Shown here in pieces: positions 17,044-26,032 of a DNA stretch of 64,000 nt. Each line of letters begins with the position of its first letter. Position 1 is the first letter of the stretch. The notes below the pieces were generated by a model. It saw only the letters and a list, made by a program, of their open reading frames with translations. It ran no database searches and was not told where the DNA came from. The DNA comes from JBOFFC01 sp051648405 (GTDB lineage Bacteria; Planctomycetota; Planctomycetia; Pirellulales; Lacipirellulaceae), in contig JBOFFC010000079.1 in NCBI GenBank assembly GCA_051648405.1, positions 1 to 64,000 of the forward strand, in the 5' to 3' direction. Made by a program: the position numbers and the translations under genes.

Positions 17044-20000
17044 ATGCCCACCTTCCGACGTAGCAACGACCCCTCACGCAAGAACTCCTCAAGGAAGATC
17101 GAGGCGAATCGCCGCCGCAAGCGGCGGGCCTCGACGCTCCGGATGGAGGGCCTTGAACGCCGCGACATGATGGCCGTCGCAATTTTCCAGCAGGGGATGT
17201 CTGGCTACGAAGGGCAGAGCGACACGGTGCTTTACTCGCGGGAGCCGTCGGTCAACGCCGGCACCGAGGGGTCGATCAGCCCCGACCAGCAGGACGCGAA
17301 CGGCGTCCGCCAGGGCTTGGTGCGCTTCGACGACATCTTCGGCACGGGACCCGGCCAGATCCCCGTGGGCTCGACGATCAACTCGGCGACGCTGCTCGTG
17401 CAGGTGGTGAACGATTCGAACTCGTCGATGCAAATGAGCGCCTACCGGATGCTCACCCCCTGGGACGAATCGACCGCGACTTGGGACGGCTTCGGCGCGA
17501 TCGGAGGCATCCAGGCGTCGGAAGACGAGGCGACGTCCCTGCCCCCGGACTGGGTGCTGTTCGACCCCGACACGAACGCCGAGAACCCCGCGACTGCCGG
17601 AAGGTTCGATGTCACCAAGTCGCTGCGGTACTGGGCCGCCGGCCAGGCGAACCTGGGTTGGATGCTCGAGTCGGCATCGACCAACGGATGGGACTTCCGC
17701 ACGAAGGAATCGGCTCAGGGTCAGCGGCCGCAACTAACCATCGACTTCACGGCCCCGAGCGGGGCCGGCTCGGTGGGTTTCCTGGCGCTCGACCAGTTGT
17801 TCCCCGAGGGTGACAGCGGCTCGTCCGTGGCGCTTCTCGACGTGTCGCGGTCCGGTGGCGTCGCGGGGTCGATCTCCGTTGACTACACGATCACCGCGGG
17901 AACGGCGACGGGCGGCGACGATTTCGTGCTCGGCTCGGGGACGCTGACGTTCGCCGCCGGCGACGCGCTGGAGCAAGTACCCGTGACGATCACCGGCGAC
18001 ACGTCGCTGGAAGGGTGGGAGTCGATCACCGTCTCCCTCACCAACCCGACCGGCGGCGCCACGATCCGCGCCGGCCGCGACACCGAGACGCTGACCATTG
18101 CGGACAACGACGCGCTCATCAGCGAAGTGCTGGCGAACGTCTCGAACTCCGCTTCCGACGAAACCAACCGCGAGTACATCGAGCTCGTCGGGACCCCCGG
18201 CGCGAGCCTCGACGGCTACTACTTCGTGGTGTTTGAAGGAGAAGAGGAAGAAGGGGCCGTCGGCGCGAACGGCGCCGGCGCCGGCCGTGCGGACTTTGTC
18301 GTGAACCTCACCGGCCAGACCTTCGGCTCTAACGGCCTGCTCGTGATCACATCGACCAACTGGGCTTACACCGCCTCGGCCGAGACCAACCGGATGATCG
18401 TCCCGGCGCTCGACGCCGTGGGCGGCCTGCTCGAGGACTCGTCGCAGACGTACGCCCTGATCCGCAGCCCGAACGCGCCGATCGTTCAAGGAACCGACTA
18501 CGACACGATCGGCGTCTACGAAGACGCCACGAACCAGGCGTTCGGCGTGGGCGTCGGCATCCTCGACCAGCTCCCCGCCGGGGCGGTCCTCGCGGACAGT
18601 GTCGGCGTCGTCGAAGGGGGTGGTGGTGACCGCGACCGGACCCTCGTGACACCCCCGATCGGCCAGCCCGGCATTCACGTCCACCAGCCGACCCAGGTGA
18701 ACGCGGCGAGCGGGGGCGTGACCTCTGACGGCGTGACCCGTCGTTCGGGCCAGCGACTGCCGAACTCGATCGGCGCCTGGTACAACGGCGACGTCACCAA
18801 CGGCACGGCCCTCAACGGCCAGTTGCAGTACCTCAACGACACGTTCTTCATCAGCGTCGTCGCGCCCGACGGCTCGACGATGACGCCGGGGACGCCGAAC
18901 TTCGCGCGGGCTGTCTTCTTCCGCGTCGCCGACCAAAGCACCGAGGTCGCCGAGTCGACCGGCAGCGTGACGCTGCGGATCGAGCGGACGGGCGACGTCG
19001 CGAACGAGTCGGTCGATGTGACGTACCGCACGGTCGATTTCGGTAGCGCGACCTCGAACGTCGATTACACGAACGTCCAACAGACGATCACTTTCGCCCC
19101 CGGAGAGGCGTTCAAGGAGGTCACGATCCAGCTCCTCGGCGACTCGATCTCCGAGGGCTTCGAGCGTTTCCGTGTCGATATCATCTCCGCCACCGGCGGG
19201 TACCAGATCGGCGACGGCCGGGCGACCCTGTTCGACGCGATCAACGGCGAAGCCGTCGTGACGATCGCCGACGCGAACGTCTCGACCGCTCGCTTCCAGA
19301 ATGGCGTCAACGGCTACTTCGGGACGCAGGACGCGACGCTCGACGGCGAGCTCTCGTTCGACAGCTTCGGGCAGGACACGGTCGTCCGCGTCGATCAGGT
19401 GAAGGGCGAAGGCGAAGACACCCCGCTCGACGTCCGGCCGCAGCAGGGCCTGATCCGCTTTGACAACCTGTTCGGTTCGGGTCCCGGCCAAGTCCCGTTC
19501 GGCGCACAGATCTTCGACGCCTTCGTCACGGTCAACGTTACCAACCTCGCCGCCGGGGCGTCCGTGAACTTTTTCCGGATGCTGCAGGACTGGGACGAGC
19601 TCAGCAGCAGCTGGATCGACCCGCAGGGGGACGCGGGCGGCTCGATTCTGAACGGCGTGACGCCGGACGGTGTCGAGGCCACGTCGGCTCCCGACGGCAC
19701 GGTCAGCAACCCCGGCCGCACCGGACGCGTGCAGATCGCGATCGACACCGACACTCTGCAATCATGGGCGAACGGCTCGGCTTCGAACTACGGCTGGTCA
19801 ATCGTCAGCGACTCGGGCTCGCTCTGGAGCTTCAACAGTTCGGAAGCCTTCCAGATCGGCACGTTCCGGCCGGAGCTGACGATCCTTTACAACCCGCCGA
19901 CCGTCGCGGCGGCGGGGGTGTTCGAGCTCGCGTCCGGCACGGTGTCCGTCGCCGAGAACGCCGGCAGCGCCCAGGTGACCGTCCACCGCATCGGCGGTTC

Positions 20001-21894
20001 GGCCGGTCCGGCGACGGTGAACTGGTCGATCGCGAACGGGACGACTTCGGCCGCCGACTTCGGCGCCACGTCGGGGTCGGTCAACTTTGCGGACGGGGAG
20101 TTGTTCAAGACGTTCAACGTCGCGGTGATCAACGACCCGACCGCCGAGCGCAACGAGTCGGCGACGATCACGATCGCCGGCGCCGGCCTTACCTTCGGCC
20201 GTACGTCGGAGTCGATCGAGGTCCGCGACAACGATTTCAACGTCAACAGCGGCGTGCTGCTGAACGAGCTGTGGATCAACTCGCCGGGGAACGACCCCCC
20301 GCACGAGTTCGTCGAGATCGTCGGGCCGGCTAGCTTGCCCCTCGGTTCGCTCTACTACGTCGCCATCGAGGGGCTGATCGGCGACCGCGAAGGGGTCGCC
20401 GAGAAGGTCGTCAAGCTCGGCGACTTCGCGAACGGCTCGACCGGCTACACGGTGGTCACGCCCGATGCGGCAGACTTCGCGTTCAACGTCCCCGTCGGCA
20501 CGACGCAGATCGACCGGCTGGGACCGATCGCCACCGAGAACGTCGCGAGCCAGAACGACTCGACGACCTACATGCTGCTGTACAGCCCGGCGGTTGACCT
20601 GACGACGACCTCGTTCGACTACGACTGGGACAACGACGGCAGCCTCGAGCTGCCGGCCGGTGTGCAGATCATCGACTCGCTCGGGGTCCGGGTGCTCGGC
20701 GCCCAGGACCTGCTCTACGGGCCGTCGACCGGCTTCGCCGCCTTTGCGGTGAGCGACCCCGAGGTGGATGCGGTCAGCCGGCAGCGCGGCAACACGCAGC
20801 GCAGCCGCGGGTCCGCGTGGTTCGGTGGCGACCTGCAGCCCGGGGGTGACGACTACCTGCTCTACGAAGCGGCGGAGTCGTTCGGTCTGCCGTCGCCCGG
20901 CGCCGCGCTCACCCCGGGCGAGGTGAACGTCGGGACCCCGGTTCAGAGCCCCTTGGTGTCGATCCAGAGCGTCGTCGTCAACCCGAACGGGACGGCGACA
21001 GTGACCTTCAGCGCCCCGGTGACGCAGGCGCTGATCGGCGACCAAGGGTTTGTGGGTCCCGAGGGGACGGCGATCGCCGTTACCAGCCAAGCCGGCCTGG
21101 CGATTGCGGGGATCGACGTCCTGCCGACGATCAGCGGCCTGGGGTCGAACACGCTGCAGTTGTCGTTCACCGGCCCGGCGACGGTCGGTGGAGGCCTGCC
21201 GACCGGCAGCTACCGGTTGAACTTCGTCGGCAACGCGTTGATCGCCAATGGTCGAGCGGTCGATGCCGCGGCGACCGGCGCCAATGGGACCGACCGGCAG
21301 TTCGGGTTCACGGTTGCTGCAACGACGCTGGTGGGAGACTACAACGGCGACGGGTTCGTCAACGCGGGGGACTACACGGTCTGGCGTGACTCGCTCGGGA
21401 GCACCACCAACCTGGCCGCCAACGGCGACAACACCGGCGCCAGCGCCGGCGTGATTGACCAGGCGGACTACGCGGCGTGGGTAGCCAACTACGGCGCATC
21501 GGCGCCGGCCACGGCCCTCGCAGTGTTGGTCGAGGAAGAGCCGGCGTCCGCCCCGCTGTCGGTCGCGCTAGTAGACGCCGTTTTCGCCAGCATGCTCGAC
21601 GAAGTCGCAACCCCAATCGCCTTGGCGGTTGCAGCCGACACTACGGAGGAATCGCTCGATGCGATGTTCGCCGTGCTCGGGTCGGCGATCCAAGAAGCCG
21701 TTGCTGCCCCGGCATTGGGTGTGACCACCCCGGCTGGCGCGGTTGATTCTGGCGACCTCCTGCTGATCCGCGACTCGGGCGCCGCCCCGGCCGTGGCTCT
21801 CGCCGAGTTCACTGCAACGGATTCTGACCCGATCGTCCCGTCGAAGGCGTCTCGCGCGGTCTTCAAGCCCGGCATCCGCGGTCTGCGTGGCTAG
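17044..21894 (+). CDS. Giant surface protein: DNRLRE, Calx-beta and lamin-tail-like modules with dockerin-like repeat
   Basis: A 1,616-residue protein. The N-terminus is very basic (RRSNDPSRKNSSRKIEANRR) and followed by MEGLERRDMMA, the LExR-type motif found at the start of many large planctomycete surface proteins. The body is an internal duplication: DNRLRE-like domain (WDESTATWDGF), Calx-beta (TITAGTATGGDDFVLGSG) and a lamin-tail-like segment (ISEVLANVSN...YIELVG), then a second set (FRMLQDWDELSSSW; TSAADFGATSGSVNF; LLNELWINSPGN...EFVEIVG). Near the end are dockerin-like repeats (GDYNGDGFVNAGDYTVWRD and GVIDQADYAAWVANYG) and a ~130-residue tail without a PEP-CTERM. Probably cell-surface adhesion or structure; calcium binding is expected. 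ATG 17044 was chosen because it begins the basic N-terminus. Confidence 0.85.
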   Translation: MPTFRRSNDPSRKNSSRKIEANRRRKRRASTLRMEGLERRDMMAVAIFQQGMSGYEGQSDTVLYSREPSVNAGTEGSISPDQQDANGVRQGLVRFDDIFGTGPGQIPVGSTINSATLLVQVVNDSNSSMQMSAYRMLTPWDESTATWDGFGAIGGIQASEDEATSLPPDWVLFDPDTNAENPATAGRFDVTKSLRYWAAGQANLGWMLESASTNGWDFRTKESAQGQRPQLTIDFTAPSGAGSVGFLALDQLFPEGDSGSSVALLDVSRSGGVAGSISVDYTITAGTATGGDDFVLGSGTLTFAAGDALEQVPVTITGDTSLEGWESITVSLTNPTGGATIRAGRDTETLTIADNDALISEVLANVSNSASDETNREYIELVGTPGASLDGYYFVVFEGEEEEGAVGANGAGAGRADFVVNLTGQTFGSNGLLVITSTNWAYTASAETNRMIVPALDAVGGLLEDSSQTYALIRSPNAPIVQGTDYDTIGVYEDATNQAFGVGVGILDQLPAGAVLADSVGVVEGGGGDRDRTLVTPPIGQPGIHVHQPTQVNAASGGVTSDGVTRRSGQRLPNSIGAWYNGDVTNGTALNGQLQYLNDTFFISVVAPDGSTMTPGTPNFARAVFFRVADQSTEVAESTGSVTLRIERTGDVANESVDVTYRTVDFGSATSNVDYTNVQQTITFAPGEAFKEVTIQLLGDSISEGFERFRVDIISATGGYQIGDGRATLFDAINGEAVVTIADANVSTARFQNGVNGYFGTQDATLDGELSFDSFGQDTVVRVDQVKGEGEDTPLDVRPQQGLIRFDNLFGSGPGQVPFGAQIFDAFVTVNVTNLAAGASVNFFRMLQDWDELSSSWIDPQGDAGGSILNGVTPDGVEATSAPDGTVSNPGRTGRVQIAIDTDTLQSWANGSASNYGWSIVSDSGSLWSFNSSEAFQIGTFRPELTILYNPPTVAAAGVFELASGTVSVAENAGSAQVTVHRIGGSAGPATVNWSIANGTTSAADFGATSGSVNFADGELFKTFNVAVINDPTAERNESATITIAGAGLTFGRTSESIEVRDNDFNVNSGVLLNELWINSPGNDPPHEFVEIVGPASLPLGSLYYVAIEGLIGDREGVAEKVVKLGDFANGSTGYTVVTPDAADFAFNVPVGTTQIDRLGPIATENVASQNDSTTYMLLYSPAVDLTTTSFDYDWDNDGSLELPAGVQIIDSLGVRVLGAQDLLYGPSTGFAAFAVSDPEVDAVSRQRGNTQRSRGSAWFGGDLQPGGDDYLLYEAAESFGLPSPGAALTPGEVNVGTPVQSPLVSIQSVVVNPNGTATVTFSAPVTQALIGDQGFVGPEGTAIAVTSQAGLAIAGIDVLPTISGLGSNTLQLSFTGPATVGGGLPTGSYRLNFVGNALIANGRAVDAAATGANGTDRQFGFTVAATTLVGDYNGDGFVNAGDYTVWRDSLGSTTNLAANGDNTGASAGVIDQADYAAWVANYGASAPATALAVLVEEEPASAPLSVALVDAVFASMLDEVATPIALAVAADTTEESLDAMFAVLGSAIQEAVAAPALGVTTPAGAVDSGDLLLIRDSGAAPAVALAEFTATDSDPIVPSKASRAVFKPGIRGLRG

Positions 21895-21962
21895 TTTACG
21901 AAGCGTTCCTTCGCGTTCAGGCCTCGTTCTCGGGGCCTCTCGCGGAGGGCCGCCGACGCTGC

Positions 21963-21995
21963 GAGCCGGCTACGAAGTTGCTCCGTAGCCGGCTC
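21963..21995 (+). terminator. Hairpin terminator after the giant surface protein
   Basis: Perfect 12-bp inverted repeat GAGCCGGCTACG / CGTAGCCGGCTC with a 9-nt loop, 68 bp past the stop at 21894. It lacks a T tract, so it may only be a stabilising hairpin. Confidence 0.6.
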
Positions 21996-22125
21996 GGGCG
22001 TCGTGTGGTCAGTGTTCCTAGTCGTGCGGTCCGAGACAGGCAGAGGCGTGGTATCGCGTGTATGCTAGCGGCTGTCGTGGACGAGTTCCTTCTCGCGCGT
22101 CAGCAGTCGTGAGCACCCTACCCTT

Positions 22126-22776
22126 GTGAGCACCGACTCCCGCAGTAGCGACGCCACCGACCCCGCTTCGCAAGGGTCGGTCACCCACTGGATCGCGAAC
22201 CTCCGCGACGGCGACTCGCGCGCCGAGCGAGAGTTGTGGGAGCGGTACTTTGGCCGCCTGGTGGGCTTCGCCCGGGCAAAGCTCGGGGCCCTTCCGAAAG
22301 CCGCTGCCGACGAGGAAGACGTCGCGATCTGTGCGATGAACAGCCTCTTCAACGGCTTCCGCGACGACCGCTTCCCCGCGCTGCAGGACCGGCAGAACCT
22401 GTGGGCGGTGCTCGCCAAGATCACAGCCCGCAAAGCCATCAACCAGCGCGCCTACGACCGAGCGCTCAAGCGCGGGGGGGGTCGCGTGGTCGCGTCGATC
22501 GGCCCCGTCGCCGACACGTCCGGCGGCGGGATCGACCCCACAGACGACGACTTGGGGCCCGAGTTCCTGGTCTCCATGAAGGAGCAGCTCGGTCACCTCA
22601 TGGACCTGCTCCCCGACGATCGGCTGCGCAAGATCGCCCTGCGGAAGCTTGAGGGGTGGACCAGCGCCGAGATCGCCGCCGAGATCGGCGTCGTCGAACG
22701 CACGGTCGAACGGAAGCTGAGCCTCGTCCGCGCTTGCTGGGCGCCAGAAGACGAGCCGTCACCAGTACGGGGTTAG
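22126..22776 (+). CDS. ECF-type RNA polymerase sigma factor (planctomycete ECF family)
   Basis: A 216-residue sigma-70-like protein. Region 2 is about 17-100 (SRAERELWERYFGRLVGFAR and EDVAICAMNSLFNGF), and region 4 about 150-205 with a helix-turn-helix (LEGWTSAEIAAEIGVVERTVERKL). It would direct RNA polymerase to a small set of promoters. No anti-sigma factor lies next to it. The only in-frame start near the conserved part is GTG 22126. Its TAG stop overlaps, in the opposite direction, the TAA stop of the next gene (TTAG at 22773-22776). Such planctomycete ECFs often accompany Ser/Thr kinases; one lies 5 kb away at 26033. Confidence 0.85.
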   Translation: MSTDSRSSDATDPASQGSVTHWIANLRDGDSRAERELWERYFGRLVGFARAKLGALPKAAADEEDVAICAMNSLFNGFRDDRFPALQDRQNLWAVLAKITARKAINQRAYDRALKRGGGRVVASIGPVADTSGGGIDPTDDDLGPEFLVSMKEQLGHLMDLLPDDRLRKIALRKLEGWTSAEIAAEIGVVERTVERKLSLVRACWAPEDEPSPVRG

Positions 22777-23813
22777 GCCGTAACGCGGCCTGCGCGCCGG
22801 TGCGTCCCCGCCGCTAGCGCGGCGCACACGAGCGCAAACGAGGCCGGTTCGGGGACCGCAGTCGATGGCGCCCCGAACACCGTCAGCACCGCGTCGGCGT
22901 CGTCCCCCACGAGCGTCACCGACCGATTGGCTGACGCGTTGTACTGCGGTTCGATCCCTCCCAGGGCATCGACCCCAAACCGCACCGACACGGCCGCGGC
23001 GCCGAGCATGACCCCTTCGGCGGCCAAGTTGTCGCGCCAAACGTTGTAGTCGGCCGCGTTGACGACGCCATCGCCGTTCCCGTCGGAAGCCTGCAAGCCG
23101 GCCGTCCCGTACGCCGCTGACCAAACCCCGTGATCGACGGCCTCGACGACGCCGCTGTAGTCGTAGTCCCCGTCGGCTGGGTCGTACTCGACGACGCCGA
23201 GGTCCCCGACCTGCAGGAACAGGTTCGCGGCGGCCAGCGGCGTGAGCCCGGCAACGTCGAACTCGAAAAGGGGCCGGGCGGTCTGGCCGGCGGCGACCAG
23301 GCAGCCCGTCTCGGCCGCCAGGCAAGTCGGTGGGACCCCGACTATCGCGGCTGTCGGGAAAAGGGAGAAGCCGTTGATTCCCAGGAGAGAGTCCGCAGCG
23401 GCGACAGCGCCCACCGAGGTCTGGTCGGAAATCAACGTCGGGACCGTCGCCGAATCGAGGACGAACTCGAACCGCGTGCGACCGGCGCCGGCGTCGTTGT
23501 GGAACGCGAAGGAACCGTCCACCAGGTCGATCCCCGGCGCCGAGGCGACGAGGTTCAGCGAAACGCTGCGGAGAACCCTGCCGGGGGTCGGCCGGCCCCA
23601 AACGTAAAGAGGCAAAGGCGTACCAACTGTAAGCCCAGCGACGACACGCTCGGGCCCGAGCGACTCGTTCGACTTGGCGGCGATCCAAAAATCGGCCGCC
23701 TGGGCGGCCCCCGGGGCAACCGCCAATATCGCCGAGACGAACGATATCTCCGAGACGAACAGAGACGAGGCGAACAGAGACGAGGCGCGGCGGGTAAGCG
23801 CTCCCCCCCTCAT
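22773..23813 (-). CDS. PEP-CTERM surface protein with dockerin-like repeat
   Basis: A 346-residue protein of unknown function. The signal peptide contains short tandem duplications (ASSLFASSLFVSEISFVSAI) and ends near AQA-ADFW. The central region (about 45-210) is beta-rich, resembling a cohesin-like or beta-sandwich fold by strand pattern only. Two dockerin-like repeats follow (GDYDYSGVVEAVDHGVWSAAYG and GNGDGVVNAADYNVWRD), then a short domain and a C-terminal VPEPASFALVCAAL with a basic tail (PEP-CTERM). It is likely anchored or secreted through an exosortase pathway. Start ATG 23813 was chosen for the signal peptide. It is divergent from 23930 with 116 bp between starts, so regulation may be shared. 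Confidence 0.8.
   Translation of the reverse strand: MRGGALTRRASSLFASSLFVSEISFVSAILAVAPGAAQAADFWIAAKSNESLGPERVVAGLTVGTPLPLYVWGRPTPGRVLRSVSLNLVASAPGIDLVDGSFAFHNDAGAGRTRFEFVLDSATVPTLISDQTSVGAVAAADSLLGINGFSLFPTAAIVGVPPTCLAAETGCLVAAGQTARPLFEFDVAGLTPLAAANLFLQVGDLGVVEYDPADGDYDYSGVVEAVDHGVWSAAYGTAGLQASDGNGDGVVNAADYNVWRDNLAAEGVMLGAAAVSVRFGVDALGGIEPQYNASANRSVTLVGDDADAVLTVFGAPSTAVPEPASFALVCAALAAGTHRRAGRVTA
23727..23787. repeat. Short tandem repeats inside a signal peptide coding region
   Basis: The 15-mer GAACAGAGACGAGGC occurs twice in a row (23757-23771, 23772-23786), and diverged GAGACGAACGATATCTCC-type units sit just to the left. All keep the reading frame of the minus-strand gene at 22773-23813 and lengthen its signal-peptide core. 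Confidence 0.8.
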
Positions 23814-23929
23814 GGAACTGATCCCTGACGATGAGAAAACACGGCGGCGGATTGCCGCATAGTTCCCCTCGCCTGCTAGAGTACACCGTGCCGTCTGACC
23901 GGCCAAGCATTCTTCCCGCAGTGTTCGCG

Positions 23930-25123
23930 ATGAACGATCGCAGAACCCCACTCCGGCCGTCCTCCCGGTGGAGCTTCGGCCTCCTCGTCGCCCTGGCGAT
24001 CGCCGGCGGGGCTCGCGACGCCGCCGCCCTCTCGAACCTGTTCCAGCAGAACTTCGACGGGTTGCAGCTCCGCACGCCGGTTCAAGAGACCTGGCCGTTC
24101 CCGAACGCCTTCACGCACTCGGTCCCCGCCGGGTGGGATCGGGAAGTCCGCGCTCCGGGGATCGGGAACTCGCAAGTCGGCATCTTCGAGTGGGAAGGGT
24201 GGTCGCTTGCCAACAAGAGCTTCTGGACCACGGTCGCCGGGCCGGGGCGCAACCTTTTCACGCTCGGCCAGGGGACGATCGCGGTCGCCGATCCCGACCG
24301 CTGGAACGACCTCGGAAACCCGGCCGACAACCTCGGCTTCTACAACACGCTGCTGCAGACGCCGCCGATCAGCCTGCGGACGCTCACCGACGACCGCCTG
24401 AAGGTCGTCTTCGACAGCAGTTGGCGGGGTGGGTGCTGCGACGACGGGAACGCGTTCGACCCCGGTGGCAACAACCAGACCGCGATCCTCTACGCAGTGC
24501 TCCCAACCGGGCAGCGGCTGCAATTGCTGCGCTGGGAGTCGGCGCCGTTCTTGACGACGGCCGGCCGACCCTCGCTGACGCCGACGTCGATCCCGAACCC
24601 TTTCTACAAGGCGAACAACGCCAGTGAGCGCATCGCGATCGACCTGACGCCGCTGCTCGGCCCGTCGTTCGCGAGTTCCGACGACGAGGGAGGGGTTCTG
24701 GCCGGCGCCGCGATGACTCCCTCGCAGATCGCGCTCGAGTTCGTCATGGAGGACGCCGGCGACGACGGCTGGTGGGCGATCGACTCGGTGAACGTGCAGT
24801 CGTTCACGACACTCCTAGGCGACATGGACCTGAGCGGCGCCCTCGACGAAGCGGACGTCGATGCGTTCGCGCTCGGGATGCTCGACGAAGACGCCTACCG
24901 CTTCACGTACGCCGGCGAGTTCCCCGTCTCGCACGGCAGCATCGACAGCGTGTTCGACTTCGACGACATCCCATGGTTCACGAATCTGATGGAGTCGAGC
25001 GGCGCTGTGCCGGCGGCCGCGCAGGCGTTAGCCCAGGCCCTGGCGCCGGTCCCCGAGCCGACGTCGCTGGTGCTGCTGCTCGGCGCGCTGCTCGTCCCTC
25101 CGCCCCGCCGCCCCACGCCGTGA
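23930..25123 (+). CDS. PEP-CTERM secreted protein
   Basis: A 397-residue secreted protein of unknown function. The signal peptide (WSFGLLVALAIAGGARDAAA, about 13-32) is followed by a beta-rich domain with aromatic residues (about 35-290), similar in look to planctomycete PEP-CTERM proteins of jelly-roll type. A single partial dockerin-like repeat (GDMDLSGALDEADVDAFALG) follows. The end is VPEPTSLVLLLGALLV plus a Pro/Arg tail (PEP-CTERM). Start ATG 23930 fits the signal peptide; the ORF could extend upstream to about 23831 without coding character. Its TGA stop overlaps the GTG start of the DUF1559 gene (GTGA at 25120-25123), so the two are coupled. Confidence 0.8.
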   Translation: MNDRRTPLRPSSRWSFGLLVALAIAGGARDAAALSNLFQQNFDGLQLRTPVQETWPFPNAFTHSVPAGWDREVRAPGIGNSQVGIFEWEGWSLANKSFWTTVAGPGRNLFTLGQGTIAVADPDRWNDLGNPADNLGFYNTLLQTPPISLRTLTDDRLKVVFDSSWRGGCCDDGNAFDPGGNNQTAILYAVLPTGQRLQLLRWESAPFLTTAGRPSLTPTSIPNPFYKANNASERIAIDLTPLLGPSFASSDDEGGVLAGAAMTPSQIALEFVMEDAGDDGWWAIDSVNVQSFTTLLGDMDLSGALDEADVDAFALGMLDEDAYRFTYAGEFPVSHGSIDSVFDFDDIPWFTNLMESSGAVPAAAQALAQALAPVPEPTSLVLLLGALLVPPPRRPTP

Positions 25124-26028
25124 CGCGCACCCCGCGAAGGCCGGCGTTCACGCTCGTCGAGCTGCTCGTCGTGGTTTCGATCGTCGGGGTCCTCGTCGCG
25201 CTGTTGCTGCCGGCCGTCCAATCGGCGCGCGAAGCGAGCCGACGCTCGGCTTGCGCGAACAACCTGCACCAGCTCGCCGTCGCGGCGGCGGCCTACGAGA
25301 GCCGCGAGGGGCTGTTGCCTCCCGGGTCGCGCCTCCACGAGCGCCGCGCGTCCGAAGGGGTCGGCTGGCGCGTGCTGATTCTCCCCGAGCTCGAAGAGGG
25401 TGACCTGTACGACGCTATCGGCCCGCGCGACGACGGCGGGTTTGACAACAAGGAGCCGGTCGCGGGTTTGCCCCACGTCTTCACGTGCCCCAGCGCTCCG
25501 GCGCCCCCCGGGGAGTTCGGCGGCTGGGGCTGGTCGAGCTACGACGGCGTCGCCGGCGCCGGGACCTCCGAAGGGGGAATCCGCGACCTAAAGAACACCA
25601 TCTACGGCGACGTTTTCGAGGACGGCCTGTACTACCCGGAGAGCCGCGTGCGGCACGCCCAGATCGTTGATGGATCGTCGCACACGCTAGCGGTCGGCGA
25701 GCGCGCCTACCGGGACTGGATCAGCCAGTGGGTGGTCGGAGCGATTTGGACGGGAGGGAGCAACCGCATCGAAGAGATCGCGATGCACGCGACGCGTAAC
25801 GTGCGTTATCCGCTGGGGGGTCCCCCCGAGGCGTTCGGGTACTTCGCACGCGACCCCGACCTCCCCGCCGGCACGACTGCCACGCTGCTACGGAACGACC
25901 TTTACTTCGGCAGCCACCACCCCGGTGGCGCGCACTTCGCGCTGGCCGACGGCGCCGCGCAGTTTTTCTCGGAGGGGATCGACGTCAACCTCTACCGAGA
26001 CATGGCGACGCGCCACGGCGCGAAGTGA
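25120..26028 (+). CDS. DUF1559 pseudopilin-like secreted protein, coupled to upstream gene
   Basis: A 302-residue DUF1559 protein. The N-terminus VTRTPRRPA is followed by FTLVELLVVVSIVGVLVALL, a type IV prepilin helix; the residue before Phe is Ala instead of the usual Gly, which still allows cleavage in some systems. The body has ACANNLHQLAVAAAAYESREGLLPPG and ends with the family motif HHPGGAHFALADGAAQFF (Ala-Asp-Gly where most have Gly-Asp-Gly). The GTG start at 25120 overlaps the TGA of the upstream PEP-CTERM gene, which fixes the start. Its stop is 4 bp from the converging kinase gene. Confidence 0.87.
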   Translation: MTRTPRRPAFTLVELLVVVSIVGVLVALLLPAVQSAREASRRSACANNLHQLAVAAAAYESREGLLPPGSRLHERRASEGVGWRVLILPELEEGDLYDAIGPRDDGGFDNKEPVAGLPHVFTCPSAPAPPGEFGGWGWSSYDGVAGAGTSEGGIRDLKNTIYGDVFEDGLYYPESRVRHAQIVDGSSHTLAVGERAYRDWISQWVVGAIWTGGSNRIEEIAMHATRNVRYPLGGPPEAFGYFARDPDLPAGTTATLLRNDLYFGSHHPGGAHFALADGAAQFFSEGIDVNLYRDMATRHGAK

Positions 26029-26032
26029 CCGC

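Noticed and set aside
17734..19761. 675-codon minus-strand open frame within the giant surface protein
   Set aside because: Val/Arg/Asp-rich antisense frame without domains; the plus strand has clear DNRLRE and Calx-beta motifs.
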